From Methylomonas sp. ZR1 (GTDB lineage: Bacteria > Pseudomonadota > Gammaproteobacteria > Methylococcales > Methylomonadaceae), in NCBI RefSeq assembly GCF_013141865.1, contig NZ_RCST01000001.1, positions 2,976,001 to 3,040,000 on the forward strand: a stretch of 64,000 nucleotides of DNA, given 5' to 3'. A model generated the notes under the pieces. The model saw only the letters and a program-made list of their open reading frames with translations. It had not been told where the DNA came from and searched no databases. Shown here piece by piece: positions 1 to 7,861 of the stretch. Positions within the stretch are counted from its first letter, which is position 1, and each line of letters starts with the position of its first letter. The position numbers and the translations under genes were made by a program.

Positions 1-255
1 ATCGGGTGTTTGGCGGAATGCCTCACGAAATTCTTTTAGAGCAAGAAGCCGCCGAAGTATTCCGTATGTATTAATGCTGAGCCGGTGTTTTTCAGGATCA
101 AACTTTAAAACAGACCAGCCGAGTGGGTGGGCGGAATCTTCACCAGATGGCGGAAAGACTTTCACCAAAAAATGAATGAGCAAACTGAGATCGGTGGATG
201 GAATTTGTCCGCGCGCATGCACGGACGCTCCACCTTGTTGGGCGATTTGTGACAT
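1..255 (-). CDS. Unknown protein, N-terminal part (cut by left edge)
   Basis: An open frame runs from an ATG at 255 to the left edge, giving 85 residues that begin MSQIAQQGG with no stop. The start is preceded by a GGAGA ribosome-binding site 6-10 bases upstream. The visible part contains a segment reading GWSVLKFDPEKHRLSINTYG, which looks like folded protein sequence. I do not recognise the family. It is the last visible member of the minus-strand gene set 1915-1 of the conjugative element, downstream of the HEPN gene with a 156-bp gap. That the frame is real is inferred from the good start site and lack of stops. Confidence 0.55.
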   Translation of the reverse strand, partial: MSQIAQQGGASVHARGQIPSTDLSLLIHFLVKVFPPSGEDSAHPLGWSVLKFDPEKHRLSINTYGILRRLLALKEFREAFRQTPD

Positions 256-411
256 CGGCATTCTCCAAAATAGATTGACCGTTACTGGCCACATCGCCCC
301 CTATGTCTGCCGAACAAAAGAGAACGGGATTATCTTTCTATATTTTGGAGTTTATAGCACAAAGGGCGAGTTGCCCTAATAAATCAGAGCAAAACGTTAA
401 TTAGGTAGCGA

Positions 412-954
412 TTAGAGATTCGCATCCAAATATGCTTCCGTTGCTTTGACTAATTCTTTGATGAACCGAATGACTTTTTCGAGATCATCACGTCGTATCA
501 AATGTGCTTGCGGTGCGCCATTGTTAATGGGTTTCGACCGATGAACGGCATCGCCTCGTTTAGAAATCCAGTCGTTTAAGGACTTTCGAGCTCGCTCAGG
601 ATCGGTATTGGCCCATGTCCAACCCAAGGTTACATCGATACCGACATACTCTAGGAAAAGGCGTTTGGTTTTGTCCGAGCTAGGATTATGAAATTGCTTG
701 AGATCTTGATGCAGCTTTTTGTGTATGAAGTCGCCGACATAGCTGCCAACCACAGCTCCCAAACGGATATTCATCGCTTCGGTTATGCGATCTTCGACAT
801 AAGTTTCCCAGGCAGTAAGCGCCATCACCAGACCTGCTCGTTTTAAAACCTCAGCGTTTGCAGGTGGCGGGTTGGTGTTGATTGCGTCGAAATGAGCTAG
901 CAGCTCCTCAGCATCCTTAATTGAATAATCAAAAGCCAGCTTTGCTTGGGACAT
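412..954 (-). CDS. HEPN-domain protein (RiboL-PSP-HEPN type), putative RNase
   Basis: The 180-residue protein is mostly predicted helix. It carries a short motif SKRGDAVHRS near residue 137, that is R-x4-H, the catalytic signature of HEPN ribonucleases. The overall layout (N-terminal helices with an AWETYVED segment, then R-x4-H, then a long C-terminal helix) fits the RiboL-PSP-HEPN family, many members of which are RNA-cutting toxins or immunity effectors. No nucleotidyltransferase or other antitoxin partner lies beside it; the neighbours are a 66-residue protein upstream and an unknown protein downstream. It lies inside a conjugative element, so a role in interbacterial or phage defence is possible but inferred. 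Nuclease activity has not been shown here. Confidence 0.7.
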   Translation of the reverse strand: MSQAKLAFDYSIKDAEELLAHFDAINTNPPPANAEVLKRAGLVMALTAWETYVEDRITEAMNIRLGAVVGSYVGDFIHKKLHQDLKQFHNPSSDKTKRLFLEYVGIDVTLGWTWANTDPERARKSLNDWISKRGDAVHRSKPINNGAPQAHLIRRDDLEKVIRFIKELVKATEAYLDANL

Positions 955-1036
955 CCTTGATCTCGAGAATAATAAAGTACTGATAGTACTGTATTGGTCG
1001 AAACTCTAACAACAAAGGAATTACCGATATGGCTTG

Positions 1037-1237
1037 CTAGCGTGGGTTATAGCCAATTGTCGCCAAGTTACTTCTAAGTTTTTGCGCAACAGCCTGCATA
1101 CGATAAGCCTCCTCATCATCGATTGCGTTACTTCGAAAATCGGCAAATCCGGCTCGCTTTAAAAATTGCGCCAAGTCCCAAGCCTCCTGTTCGGATAATG
1201 GAACCATCAAGCATATTTCATTAGGGTTGGCGGTCAT
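1037..1237 (-). CDS. Small conserved-looking protein of the conjugative element
   Basis: A 66-residue protein, MTANPNEICLMVPLSEQEAW onward, with a mixed helical pattern (EAWDLAQFLKRAGFADF, EEAYRMQAVAQKLRSNLATIG). It has no membrane segment or signal peptide. Its start lies 15 bp after the stop of the AcaB-like gene, so the two are probably cotranscribed. Composition and length resemble the small orphan proteins often found in ICE backbones. I cannot assign a function. The ribosome-binding site is weak, which suggests translation coupled to the upstream gene. Confidence 0.6.
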   Translation of the reverse strand: MTANPNEICLMVPLSEQEAWDLAQFLKRAGFADFRSNAIDDEEAYRMQAVAQKLRSNLATIGYNPR

Positions 1238-1252
1238 TGCGCACCGGTCTTA

Positions 1253-1915
1253 TCAGAACTTGGGGAATGATTCGTTGTCATCAGCCACTGAATCCTCATG
1301 TTCGGAAAGTCGCTCTGGCTCATCCAACAATCCCGATTCCTGCCGCGCTAACCGTACCTCATCACCATGCCCCTGTTCATACGCCGCCTGATGCGCATGC
1401 CGTTCCATCGTCACAATTTTATTGGCTAGTCGCTGCAAGCGCTGCTGCCACTCTAGGCGCGCGGCAATGCAATGTTTGTTGGAGATGATCTGGCACAGCC
1501 ACAAGGTATCCATCACGATCATCAACTGATCGAGCAAACGAATCAACTCGACGAATTGCGCAATCTGCGGCGAAGCAATCTTGGCCACAAACTCCCTGGG
1601 GTGCGTGTAGGTCGGCGTTTCGGTGATGCCATTGTCGGCCTTGAGTTTTTCCAGTCGACTTTTTTCCTGCTGTAGCTGTTCCGCGCACTCGGCAATCATC
1701 TGGCTGACGAGGTTTTCGATTTCATCGACGGTTTCTTCCCGGCCGATGATGCGCAGGATCACGTCGATCGCGTACAAGGACACCATCAACCGATGATAGC
1801 TGTTCCGGATGACGCGAATGGCTTGCTCGCTGTTGATGCTAAATGTACGCTCAAATATCGGCCGACTGATAGCACGGCGCGGGACTGGTTTAGGCTGTGG
1901 AGCTGTTTCGGACAT
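1253..1915 (-). CDS. AcaB-like / DUF1845 conjugative-element protein
   Basis: This 220-residue protein has a basic proline-rich start (PKPVPRRAISRPIFERTF), a helix reading YHRLMVSLYAIDVILRI, and a long coiled region near residues 70-100 (AECAEQLQQEKSRLEKLKA), then an acidic tail. These are the features I associate with DUF1845 (PF08900), a family of ICE proteins that includes AcaB, an activator of the FlhDC-like acaDC genes in IncC plasmids. The start has an AGGAAA ribosome-binding site. It is the first gene of the minus-strand set and is divergent from ssb, as in other ICE backbones. Regulatory activity is known for AcaB only; for this protein it is inference. The family call is from memory of the pattern. 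Confidence 0.6.
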   Translation of the reverse strand: MSETAPQPKPVPRRAISRPIFERTFSINSEQAIRVIRNSYHRLMVSLYAIDVILRIIGREETVDEIENLVSQMIAECAEQLQQEKSRLEKLKADNGITETPTYTHPREFVAKIASPQIAQFVELIRLLDQLMIVMDTLWLCQIISNKHCIAARLEWQQRLQRLANKIVTMERHAHQAAYEQGHGDEVRLARQESGLLDEPERLSEHEDSVADDNESFPKF

Positions 1916-2115
1916 GACTGTTTCCTGATGTGGACGAATGGGCAGTGATCGTAAGCCAGATTTTTTTTAACCTGTCCGCAGCTGATGGCGAATTCGGCGT
2001 CAGCTGCAAAAGCTCTTCAAAATAATTCTGCTTCAATACCCGCCAAATGAAATGGTTGGCCATCAGCCTTCCGCTTCACCCCAGACTTTCTCGGCTGCTC
2101 TTTCATGGCCGCCTT

Positions 2116-2196
2116 GATCCGACTTCGGTCGGCGTTCCGTTTTTAAGCGGCGACGGTGGTTTTCCATCGGCGTGTCAGGTGCGTCAAGCCTGATGT
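2116..2196 (+). ncRNA. Three-hairpin RNA-like block, copy A (before ssb)
   Basis: First of three related intergenic blocks. Stem 1 is CCGAC/GTCGG around a TTCG tetraloop (2119-2132). It is followed by the shared string GGCGTTCCGT, a variable hairpin (2151-2172), and a last stem TCAGG/CCTGA (2175-2179 with 2189-2193) around the conserved loop TGCGTCAAG. Copies B and C keep both stems with compensating base changes, which is evidence for a conserved RNA fold. Function unknown. Confidence 0.6.
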
Positions 2197-2213
2197 GACT
2201 ATTAATTGTGTTT

Positions 2214-2256
2214 ACCCTGCCGGGCGCATCGATTCCCAGCAGGGATTCGGCGTGCC
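2214..2256 (+). promoter_or_regulatory. Structured 5' leader motif, copy 1 (ssb)
   Basis: Small hairpin CCC/GGG (2215-2217, 2222-2224), then a long arm GCGCATCGA (2224-2232) that can pair with TTCGGCGTGC (2246-2255) across an inner CCC/GGG hairpin (2235-2244). Eight of nine arm positions pair, counting G-U. The same architecture precedes eleven other genes of this element. Confidence 0.6.
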
Positions 2257-2328
2257 GGCATACCCATCGCCGCGCCGTTGGGTATTGTTATCGTTGAGTC
2301 GGGCGCGGCCGACAGGAGGAATGTCATC

Positions 2329-2760
2329 ATGGCCAATCGTGGCGTGAACAAAGTCATCTTGCTGGGCCGGCTCGGTGCCGATCCGGACGTTCGCTTTATG
2401 CCCAATAACGGCGGCAAAGTCGTCGCTGTCCGTTTGGCAACCAGCGAAATCTGGACCGATCCTAAAAACGGCAAACAGGAGCGGACCGAATGGCATCGGG
2501 TGGTGTTTTTCAAAAAACTCGCCGATACCGCCGAGCAGTATTTGCACAAAGGCAGCCAGATCTACATCGAAGGCCGTTTGCGTACCCAGCAATGGGGCCA
2601 AGCAAATGACAAGCGGTATCGCACCGAAATCGCCGCCTTTGAATTGCAGATGCTGGATCGCCCTAACGCAGCGGCAACCGCCAACGGTTCGTCATCATCG
2701 CCAGCGGCGCCCGAGGACGCCGATTGGGATGACGACTACAGCGATATGCCGATTCATTAA
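2329..2760 (+). CDS. ssb: Single-stranded DNA-binding protein (ICE-borne)
   Basis: A 143-residue SSB that coats single-stranded DNA in replication, repair and recombination. The OB-fold shows the usual start [20 protein letters not shown], the segment [19 protein letters not shown] and [12 protein letters not shown]. The linker is short and the acidic tail ends [10 protein letters not shown] instead of the usual ..DIPF, so partner binding through the tail may differ from the host SSB. The start at 2329 has AGGAGGA eight bases upstream; an ATG at 2321 is out of frame. It heads the DNA-processing block and is followed by a Bet annealase and a YqaJ exonuclease, the standard partners in SXT/IncC-type recombination modules. 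Confidence 0.95.
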   Translation: MANRGVNKVILLGRLGADPDVRFMPNNGGKVVAVRLATSEIWTDPKNGKQERTEWHRVVFFKKLADTAEQYLHKGSQIYIEGRLRTQQWGQANDKRYRTEIAAFELQMLDRPNAAATANGSSSSPAAPEDADWDDDYSDMPIH

Positions 2761-2835
2761 ACCCCGGCGCGCCGATTATTGGCGTTTGTTGCTTTAACGT
2801 TTTCATCGCCGACCTTTTTCAGGCTTCGGTATTTC

Positions 2836-2880
2836 AACCCCATGGGGAATTCCATTCCCCGGCGGGCAATGGCGTTCCCT
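2836..2880 (+). promoter_or_regulatory. Structured 5' leader motif, copy 2 (bet)
   Basis: CCCC (2838-2841) can pair with GGGG (2844-2847). Alternatively the arm GGGAA..CCATT (2845-2856) pairs with AATGG..TTCCC (2868-2879) around an inner CCCC/GGG hairpin. The two pairings share the G-run, so they exclude each other. Confidence 0.65.
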
Positions 2881-2902
2881 TTTTTATTGAAGGAGACCCA
2901 CC

Positions 2903-3952
2903 ATGAGCCAAAACAACCGTAACACCTTACCTAAAACACGTGACTTGCCGATGCCGGCTATTGTGCAACAGAGCTATGGACTGTCGGAGCAGTCCTGGAA
3001 AGTGCTGACCGAAGTCACTTTTCCGACCGCAAAAACCCCGGAAGCCATTCTGATGGCGCTGGATTATTGCAAGGCCCGCAAGCTCGATATCTTCAAAAAG
3101 CCGGTGCATATCGTGCCGATGTGGAGTGCCGCTTTAGGCCGTAATGTCGAAACCGTCTGGCCGTCCATCATGGAAATCCAGACGACCGCGTCCAGAACCG
3201 GCGTTTGGGCTGGCATGGACAGACCCGTTTGGGGGCCTGATGTCACCAAAACCTTTACCGGCCGCTACAAGGACGACAACGAGCAATGGCAGGAATCCAG
3301 TGTCACCATGACCTTTCCCGAATGGGTGGCGGTCACCGTGTACCGGATCGTCGGCGGTAAACGTTGCGCCTTTACCGAGGAAGTGTATTGGCTGGAAGCC
3401 TACAGCACGGCCGGCGGTAAAAACTCGCAAGTGCCGACCGCGATGTGGATCAAAAGGCCTAAGGGGCAATTGGCCAAATGCGGTAAAGCGGCGTCTTTGC
3501 GAGCTGCCTTTCCGGAGGAATGCGGCTATGCCGCCGAGGAAATGGATGGCAAAACGCTCGACGACATCACCGACGGTACCGTGATCGATGGCGAGGCGAC
3601 GCATTGGGAAACCCATGTTGATCCTGCTGATGATCGGTTTACCGGGGCATCCGAGCCTAAACCGCACGTGGTCGATTTTTCACAAATCCATCCCAAGGTA
3701 CAAAAAGCCGTCGCTGAGTTGGTTAGACGGACTGCGGCGGCAGGTGCCTGGAAAGCGGCCTACGACTATGCCCACCAGAAGTTCAGAGGCATAGATCTGA
3801 CGTTTGCTTTGGCCGAGCTGGATAAGGTATCGCAAGTCGAACCCAAGGCAACACCGACCTTGAGCCAGACCAACAGTGCCGGCATGCCACCTTTGTCCGC
3901 GAAAGACATGGCCATGAATCAGGCCCGTCAAACCTTGGGTAACGCGGCCTAA
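2903..3952 (+). CDS. bet: Bet/RecT-family single-strand annealing protein
   Basis: A 349-residue phage-type recombinase that anneals single strands for homologous recombination together with an exonuclease. Family features are the N-terminal ALDYCKARKLDIFKKPVHIV segment (near residues 52-71), the MEIQTTASRTG stretch, and the LAKCGKAASLRAAFPEEC motif near residues 190-208, typical of the Bet branch of RecT proteins. The C-terminal hundred residues are less conserved and proline/glutamine rich. It has a good AAGGAGA ribosome-binding site and its own structured leader. ssb lies upstream and the YqaJ exonuclease downstream, so the three probably form one recombination unit, as s065-s067 do in SXT. 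Confidence 0.9.
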   Translation: MSQNNRNTLPKTRDLPMPAIVQQSYGLSEQSWKVLTEVTFPTAKTPEAILMALDYCKARKLDIFKKPVHIVPMWSAALGRNVETVWPSIMEIQTTASRTGVWAGMDRPVWGPDVTKTFTGRYKDDNEQWQESSVTMTFPEWVAVTVYRIVGGKRCAFTEEVYWLEAYSTAGGKNSQVPTAMWIKRPKGQLAKCGKAASLRAAFPEECGYAAEEMDGKTLDDITDGTVIDGEATHWETHVDPADDRFTGASEPKPHVVDFSQIHPKVQKAVAELVRRTAAAGAWKAAYDYAHQKFRGIDLTFALAELDKVSQVEPKATPTLSQTNSAGMPPLSAKDMAMNQARQTLGNAA

Positions 3953-3978
3953 TACGCGGCTACCCAACATTCCCAAAC

Positions 3979-4028
3979 CACCCACGAGGGCGTCATGATT
4001 CGCCCACGGGGTCGGACATGACGCTCTT
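3979..4028 (+). promoter_or_regulatory. Structured 5' leader motif, copy 3
   Basis: Small hairpin CCC/GGG (3981-3990), then GCGTCATG (3990-3997) pairing perfectly over 8 bp with CATGACGC (4017-4024) around an inner CCC/GGG hairpin (4003-4010). This is the strongest long-arm pairing of the set. An AGGAGAGG ribosome-binding site follows it. Confidence 0.7.
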
Positions 4029-4046
4029 CACTTATCAGGAGAGGTC

Positions 4047-4382
4047 ATGAACACAAACGATCAATCATTGAACCGCGTGCCCTGTCATACCGATTGGCAA
4101 CGTTACGATTCCCCCACGGTATTACGCCGTCACGGCCGGGGCTTTCTGGAACGCCTGTGGCGACCCCAGCCCGGTGAACCCGATCCCCGTCTATTGAGCC
4201 AACCGGAACTGACGACACTGGCCGAGAGTTTTGGCGGCGTGTGTCTACCGGCTCAAGACGAACTGCTGTTGCTGTTCGGCGATGGCTATTGGGCCCGACG
4301 CTGCCAGACCCAGTTGCACAAGCTAGGCATTGAGACCGTGCGCTTCGGTTGCCAGGTGCAGTTGACCGGATTTTCGCGATGA
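4047..4382 (+). CDS. Hypothetical protein upstream of and coupled to the exonuclease
   Basis: A 111-residue soluble protein that I do not recognise. It contains an arginine-rich middle (RRHGRGFLERLWRPQ) and a C-terminal segment FGDGYWARRCQTQLHKLGIE. The start at 4047 has AGGAGAGG just upstream and its own copy of the leader motif. Its TGA overlaps the ATG of the YqaJ gene (ATGA, 4379-4382), so the exonuclease is probably translated by coupling to it. A helper or inhibitor role for the recombination pair is conceivable from position only. Confidence 0.75.
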   Translation: MNTNDQSLNRVPCHTDWQRYDSPTVLRRHGRGFLERLWRPQPGEPDPRLLSQPELTTLAESFGGVCLPAQDELLLLFGDGYWARRCQTQLHKLGIETVRFGCQVQLTGFSR

Positions 4383-5380
4383 AGGTCATCGACGTTTCTC
4401 AGCGTTCGGACGCCTGGCGGCAGTGGCGCTTACAAGGCATCAGTGCCAGCGAAGCGGCCATCGTCATGAATCGTTCGCCGTACAAAACCCCGTGGAGGTT
4501 GTGGGCGGAGAAAATCGGCCTGGTGCTGGAAGCCAGTCTGGACAACAACCCGTTGATCCTCGCCGGCATCCAGCAAGAGCCCGAGGCTTTGCAACGCTTC
4601 GAGGATAAACACGATCTGATGTTGTTGCCGCTGTGCGGCGAGTCGGAGCAGTTTCCCTTGATGCGGGCTTCGTTCGACGGCTTGTCCGACGCGAATGAAC
4701 CCGTGGAAATCAAATGTCCGCATGAGACCACGTTCTTGGATGTGCTGTTGAATCGGGAAACCTCGGCGGCCTATCAGTTGTATTGGTGTCAGGTGCAACA
4801 GCAATTGCTGGTCGCCGATGCTGGGCGTGGCTTTTTGTTTTTCTACCACCAAGGCCAGGACATCGAGTTCGAGATTCAACGCGATGAGCGCTTTCTCACT
4901 GAGCTGGTCGAGTCCGCGATGGATTTCTGGTTGGCGGTCAAATCGAAAAAGGAACCTCCCAAGGATCCCGAGCGCGATTTGTATTTGCCGAACGGCGAAG
5001 CAGAACAGCAATGGCAACAACTGGCGGCCACGTATCGGCAACGAGCGTTGACTATCCAGGACCTGAAAAGCCAAATCAACCAGTTGGAAGATGAGCAGTC
5101 GCGCATTGAAAACACGTTGGTGTTGCTAATGGGTGATTACGTGGCCGCGGAGCATTCCGGGTTACGTATCAGCCGGTTTCAAAGCCAGGGTGCCATCGAT
5201 TACAAGGCTGCACTGCAAGCCTTGCAACCGGATGTTCAGGCTGCAGCACTGGAAGTTTACCGAAAACCCTCGGCCACTCGAGTTCGCGTGACCTGCCGGG
5301 ATGACGACGGCAAACATGCCGAAGTGCCGTTCGATGCACAAGCCCTGAAAGACCTGGCGGGTGCGGACTTTTGGTTTTGA
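4379..5380 (+). CDS. YqaJ-type viral recombinase / 5'-3' exonuclease
   Basis: A 333-residue exonuclease of the YqaJ/lambda-exo superfamily that resects DNA ends so that Bet can anneal the exposed strand. The N-terminal 200 residues carry the family pattern: RSDAWRQWRLQGISASEAA at the start, GIQQEPEALQRFEDKH, ASFDGLSD, then the catalytic EIKCPHE (the E-x-K of the PD-(D/E)XK fold) and YWCQVQQQLLVAD. The C-terminal third is a coiled segment (QINQLEDEQSRIENTL) and a region also seen in other element-borne YqaJ proteins. The start was set at 4379 because it overlaps the previous stop (ATGA) and begins the conserved domain at once. Confidence 0.9.
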   Translation: MKVIDVSQRSDAWRQWRLQGISASEAAIVMNRSPYKTPWRLWAEKIGLVLEASLDNNPLILAGIQQEPEALQRFEDKHDLMLLPLCGESEQFPLMRASFDGLSDANEPVEIKCPHETTFLDVLLNRETSAAYQLYWCQVQQQLLVADAGRGFLFFYHQGQDIEFEIQRDERFLTELVESAMDFWLAVKSKKEPPKDPERDLYLPNGEAEQQWQQLAATYRQRALTIQDLKSQINQLEDEQSRIENTLVLLMGDYVAAEHSGLRISRFQSQGAIDYKAALQALQPDVQAAALEVYRKPSATRVRVTCRDDDGKHAEVPFDAQALKDLAGADFWF

Positions 5381-5568
5381 GGGTTCGTTTCAAGACATCC
5401 TGTAACCCTAGTGGTTACGGGGTGTTCATTGAAGACGATCGATTAAGAGAGTTGACGCCGGACACCTCATGGAATCCTTTAGTTTAGGCATGTCGGTTTT
5501 AGGCTGGGATTTTAAAAAAGTCCAACCCAAAACCCGCATCGTTCAGGTATTCCCTTCGTGGAATCCCG

Positions 5569-5646
5569 AATCCGGTTTCGACCGGCGTTCCGTTGTTAAG
5601 CGGCATGAGCGTTTGCCTCGTGTGCCAGGTGCGTCAAGCCTGGTGT
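5569..5646 (+). ncRNA. Three-hairpin RNA-like block, copy B
   Basis: Stem 1 is CCGGT/ACCGG around TTCG (5572-5585), where copies A and C have CCGAC/GTCGG: the pair changes keep the stem. The shared GGCGTTCCGT follows, then a variable hairpin (CATGAG/CTCGTG), then CCAGG/CCTGG (5625-5629 with 5639-5643) around TGCGTCAAG. Between the exonuclease stop and this block the only other structure seen is GTAACC/GGTTAC at 5402-5418. Confidence 0.6.
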
Positions 5647-5657
5647 GTTTAGTTTGT

Positions 5658-5697
5658 CCCGTTGGGGTTCATCACCCTTGCGGGAACCGGTGACCCC
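5658..5697 (+). promoter_or_regulatory. Structured 5' leader motif, copy 4
   Basis: CCC (5658-5660) with GGGG (5664-5667), or alternatively GGGG.TCA pairing with TGA.CCCC (5691-5697) around CCC/GGG (5675-5684). AAGGAGG follows 12 bases before the start codon. Confidence 0.6.
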
Positions 5698-5721
5698 TTT
5701 TCACTTTTGAAGGAGGTCATT

Positions 5722-5934
5722 ATGAATCAAGACTTTTGGAAAACCTTGCATGGCTGGCTGAACGTTGCCCATAGCAACGACATCCAAGCCAAAAAACGGT
5801 TGCTGCTTGAAATGCATCGTCAAATCTCGGACCCCGGTTTGAGAAGCGACATTCAGCGCATCCTGCGCCTGATGGATCGGGAGCTGTTGGCCCGCGCCGA
5901 ATGGGCGATGTACTGCGTCATGCAGCTACGTTGA
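5722..5934 (+). CDS. Small hypothetical protein (70 aa)
   Basis: A 70-residue, probably all-helical protein (WKTLHGWLNVAHSNDIQAKK, then LMDRELLARAEWAMYCVMQL). It has a strong AAGGAGG ribosome-binding site and carries both the three-hairpin block and the leader motif upstream, so it is clearly an expressed unit of the element despite its size. It sits between the exonuclease and the CobS-like ATPase. I do not recognise the family, and nothing in the sequence shows a catalytic function. Confidence 0.75.
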   Translation: MNQDFWKTLHGWLNVAHSNDIQAKKRLLLEMHRQISDPGLRSDIQRILRLMDRELLARAEWAMYCVMQLR

Positions 5935-5970
5935 TTTTTTAATCCGTCCTGGCATGCCAGGGCTTTATTC

Positions 5971-6009
5971 ACCCGTTGGGGCTCATCACCCCTCGGGGCG
6001 GTGTGCCCC
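5971..6009 (+). promoter_or_regulatory. Structured 5' leader motif, copy 5 (cobS-like gene)
   Basis: ACCC (5971-5974) with GGGG (5978-5981), or GGGG with the final CCCC (6006-6009) around an inner CCCC/GGGG hairpin (5989-5998). A separate 14-bp perfect palindrome, CCTGGCATGCCAGG, lies just upstream at 5948-5961. Confidence 0.65.
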
Positions 6010-6043
6010 TTGTTTTCTGAGGCTAGTCCTCAAGGAGCTCACC

Positions 6044-6985
6044 ATGTATCAACAATATTCCATTGCCGACACCTTCGGCATTCAGGCCCCGGCATCCATG
6101 AAAGTGGAAGGTTTTGCCCCGACCAATAACCCCTATGTACCGACCATCAAGCCCTATGTGTTTCGTAAGGATCACTTACGTGACGTGTTGGCGTTTTTAG
6201 GCGCGCATAACGGCGATGGCTTATACCTGACCGGTCCCACCGGTTCAGGAAAAACCTCATTGTTAGAACAAGTTGCGGCACGTCTCAATTGGGGTGTAAA
6301 TGCGGTTCCCGGTCACGGTCGATTGGAACTCAACGATCTGCTCGGTCAGTACATGTTAGTCGACGGCGGCGCGATGAAGTGGGTCGATGGTCCGTTGACC
6401 CTGGCAGTGCGCCTGGGTCATGTGTTATTGATCAACGAAATCGATGCCATCGATCCAGCCGAGCTGATTGGCTTGAATGAAATCGTCGAAGGGAAGCCTC
6501 TATCGATTCCGCAGACCGGCGACGTGATTGTCCCACATCCCAAGTTTCGTTTGGTCGCTACCGGTAATAGTGCCGGATCGGGTGATCAGTCGGGATTGTA
6601 TCAAGGGGTGTTAAGGCAAAACTTGGCGTTTTTAGACAGGTTTCGTTTGATGGAAGTCGGTTACCCCGAGCCCGAGGACGAGATGAAACTGCTGGCGGAT
6701 GTGGTGCCGACCATGCCTGAATCGGTAAGGGAAAGCATGATCAAGGTCGCCAACCAGATTCGTAAAGTCTTCATCGGCGGTGCGGATGGTGGCGGCATGT
6801 TGTCGGTGACCTTATCGACGCGCGGCTTAGTGCGCTGGGCATCGTTGGTGGCCACCTTCAAAAGTGCGCCCAATGCCTTGGCGTATTCGCTGGATCGTGC
6901 CTTGACCTTCAGAGCCGAACCCGCCGAACGCGAAGCGATTCATCGCATCGCCAAGGATGTGTTCGGTGACGATTGGGCGGTGTAG
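6044..6985 (+). CDS. CobS-like MoxR-family AAA+ ATPase
   Basis: A 313-residue AAA+ ATPase related to the CobS subunit of aerobic cobaltochelatase and to MoxR/CbbQ. Walker A is LTGPTGSGKTS near residue 60, Walker B is VLLINEIDAID near residue 130, and sensor-type residues follow in FRLVATGNS. In elements such as SXT and IncA/C plasmids a cobS-like gene occurs with ssb, bet and exo, and MoxR ATPases usually remodel a target together with a VWA partner; the CobT-like VWA protein is three genes downstream. The cobalamin operon 12 kb away is of the CbiX type and does not need CobNST, so a role in B12 synthesis is unlikely. The start at 6044 follows CAAGGAG. Confidence 0.88.
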   Translation: MYQQYSIADTFGIQAPASMKVEGFAPTNNPYVPTIKPYVFRKDHLRDVLAFLGAHNGDGLYLTGPTGSGKTSLLEQVAARLNWGVNAVPGHGRLELNDLLGQYMLVDGGAMKWVDGPLTLAVRLGHVLLINEIDAIDPAELIGLNEIVEGKPLSIPQTGDVIVPHPKFRLVATGNSAGSGDQSGLYQGVLRQNLAFLDRFRLMEVGYPEPEDEMKLLADVVPTMPESVRESMIKVANQIRKVFIGGADGGGMLSVTLSTRGLVRWASLVATFKSAPNALAYSLDRALTFRAEPAEREAIHRIAKDVFGDDWAV

Positions 6986-6987
6986 TC

Positions 6988-7740
6988 ATGGCCGTATGGA
7001 GTTTATTCCGTTATCGCTACAGCGATGGCAGTTCCAAAGACTGGGCCATCACGACGAATGCCGACGGCTCGATCTCGACCCGTTGGGGCAAAACGGCTTC
7101 TCGTCTGCCAAGTATCAACACACGATCAGGAATACGCCAGCACGATATCGAACGGCAAAAACAGGCCAAGGGCTATGTATTTGTCGGCGAAGTCGAGATC
7201 GATAGCGAAGGCAACATCCGGTTACCCCGGTCCGCACCGATGGCTGATGCTTCACCTATGCCTAGTGAAAATCCGTCGGCTCCGATCGACAAACTGTATT
7301 GGCATATCGATTGTCGCGCTGGACACGCTACCTTGCTCGACATGGGTATCGCGTTACGGTGCTGGCTGGGCAATCTGGAGGCCTGGTCTCAGGCCCAAGG
7401 ACTGACTGCAAGCGACTGGTCCGGTTGGCAACGGTTGATCGATGCCAGTCTGGGCGATGAAGCCTTCGACCTCAGCGGGCAAATCCACCTCGAACACGGG
7501 GTGTTGCCTTGGTTATGGTTGATGGCCTTGAAGCATGCGGCATTTCCCGGCGTTTCGGTCGGCATTGCCACTGAAAGCGGGCGCGACGTGTCTGCGGATC
7601 TGAAAGCCGAAACCGAGGTCTTGGCGCTGTTCAAGACCGACGTCGAAGCCATAAGGCCGCTGGCGGAAAACTTGGGCCTGTTGAAACCCCGGCTCGATCT
7701 GGCGTTGGCCATGGCCGATCAAACTGATCACTGGTTTTGA
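6988..7740 (+). CDS. Hypothetical protein with WGR-like N-terminus
   Basis: A 250-residue protein starting three bases after the cobS-like stop and therefore probably cotranslated with it. The N-terminal 60 residues (LFRYRYSDGSSKDWAI, then ISTRWGKTASR) resemble the WGR fold, a nucleic-acid-linked domain; this match is weak. The rest (residues 100-250) is helical and unfamiliar, ending ADQTDHWF. Similar xxxW(F) C-termini end the neighbouring exonuclease (GADFWF) and DUF3150 protein (DQDYWF), a curious shared tail. Function is unknown; the position suggests it works with the CobS/DUF3150/CobT-like set. Confidence 0.7.
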   Translation: MAVWSLFRYRYSDGSSKDWAITTNADGSISTRWGKTASRLPSINTRSGIRQHDIERQKQAKGYVFVGEVEIDSEGNIRLPRSAPMADASPMPSENPSAPIDKLYWHIDCRAGHATLLDMGIALRCWLGNLEAWSQAQGLTASDWSGWQRLIDASLGDEAFDLSGQIHLEHGVLPWLWLMALKHAAFPGVSVGIATESGRDVSADLKAETEVLALFKTDVEAIRPLAENLGLLKPRLDLALAMADQTDHWF

Positions 7741-7802
7741 TTAGCCAAAAGCCAAGCCTTGACTCCTGTAGCGAACGGTTCGTTGCAGATTTTTTAACAT
7801 TC

Positions 7803-7842
7803 ACCCGGAAGGGGCCATTTGCCCCATGGGGTCGGTGTGCCT
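7803..7842 (+). promoter_or_regulatory. Structured 5' leader motif, copy 6 (DUF3150 gene)
   Basis: ACCC (7803-7806), GGGG (7811-7814), inner hairpin CCCC/GGGG (7822-7831), then a TCGGTGTGCC arm like that of copy 5. The long-arm pairing is the weakest of the set, apart from AAGG/CCTT. Confidence 0.5.
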
Positions 7843-7861
7843 TCTTCCCTAGGAGGTTCAC

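Larger units (their letters stand above)
1916..2328. promoter_or_regulatory. Divergent control region between the acaB-like gene and ssb
   Basis: No gene is seen in these 413 bp. The region holds an inverted repeat GCAGCTGA (1978-1985) with TCAGCTGC (2000-2007) around a GAATTC-containing centre, a plausible operator. On the plus strand it then holds the first copies of two repeated RNA-like elements that precede ssb (2116-2196 and 2214-2256), and a hairpin ATACCCA/TGGGTAT around 2260-2284. Divergent promoters are expected here but I could not pick convincing -35/-10 pairs. Confidence 0.5.

Noticed and set aside
5469..5693. A 74-codon plus-strand frame before the 70-residue gene
   Set aside because: It runs through the three-hairpin block and the leader motif, whose stems explain the sequence better; no ribosome-binding site and no protein-like pattern.
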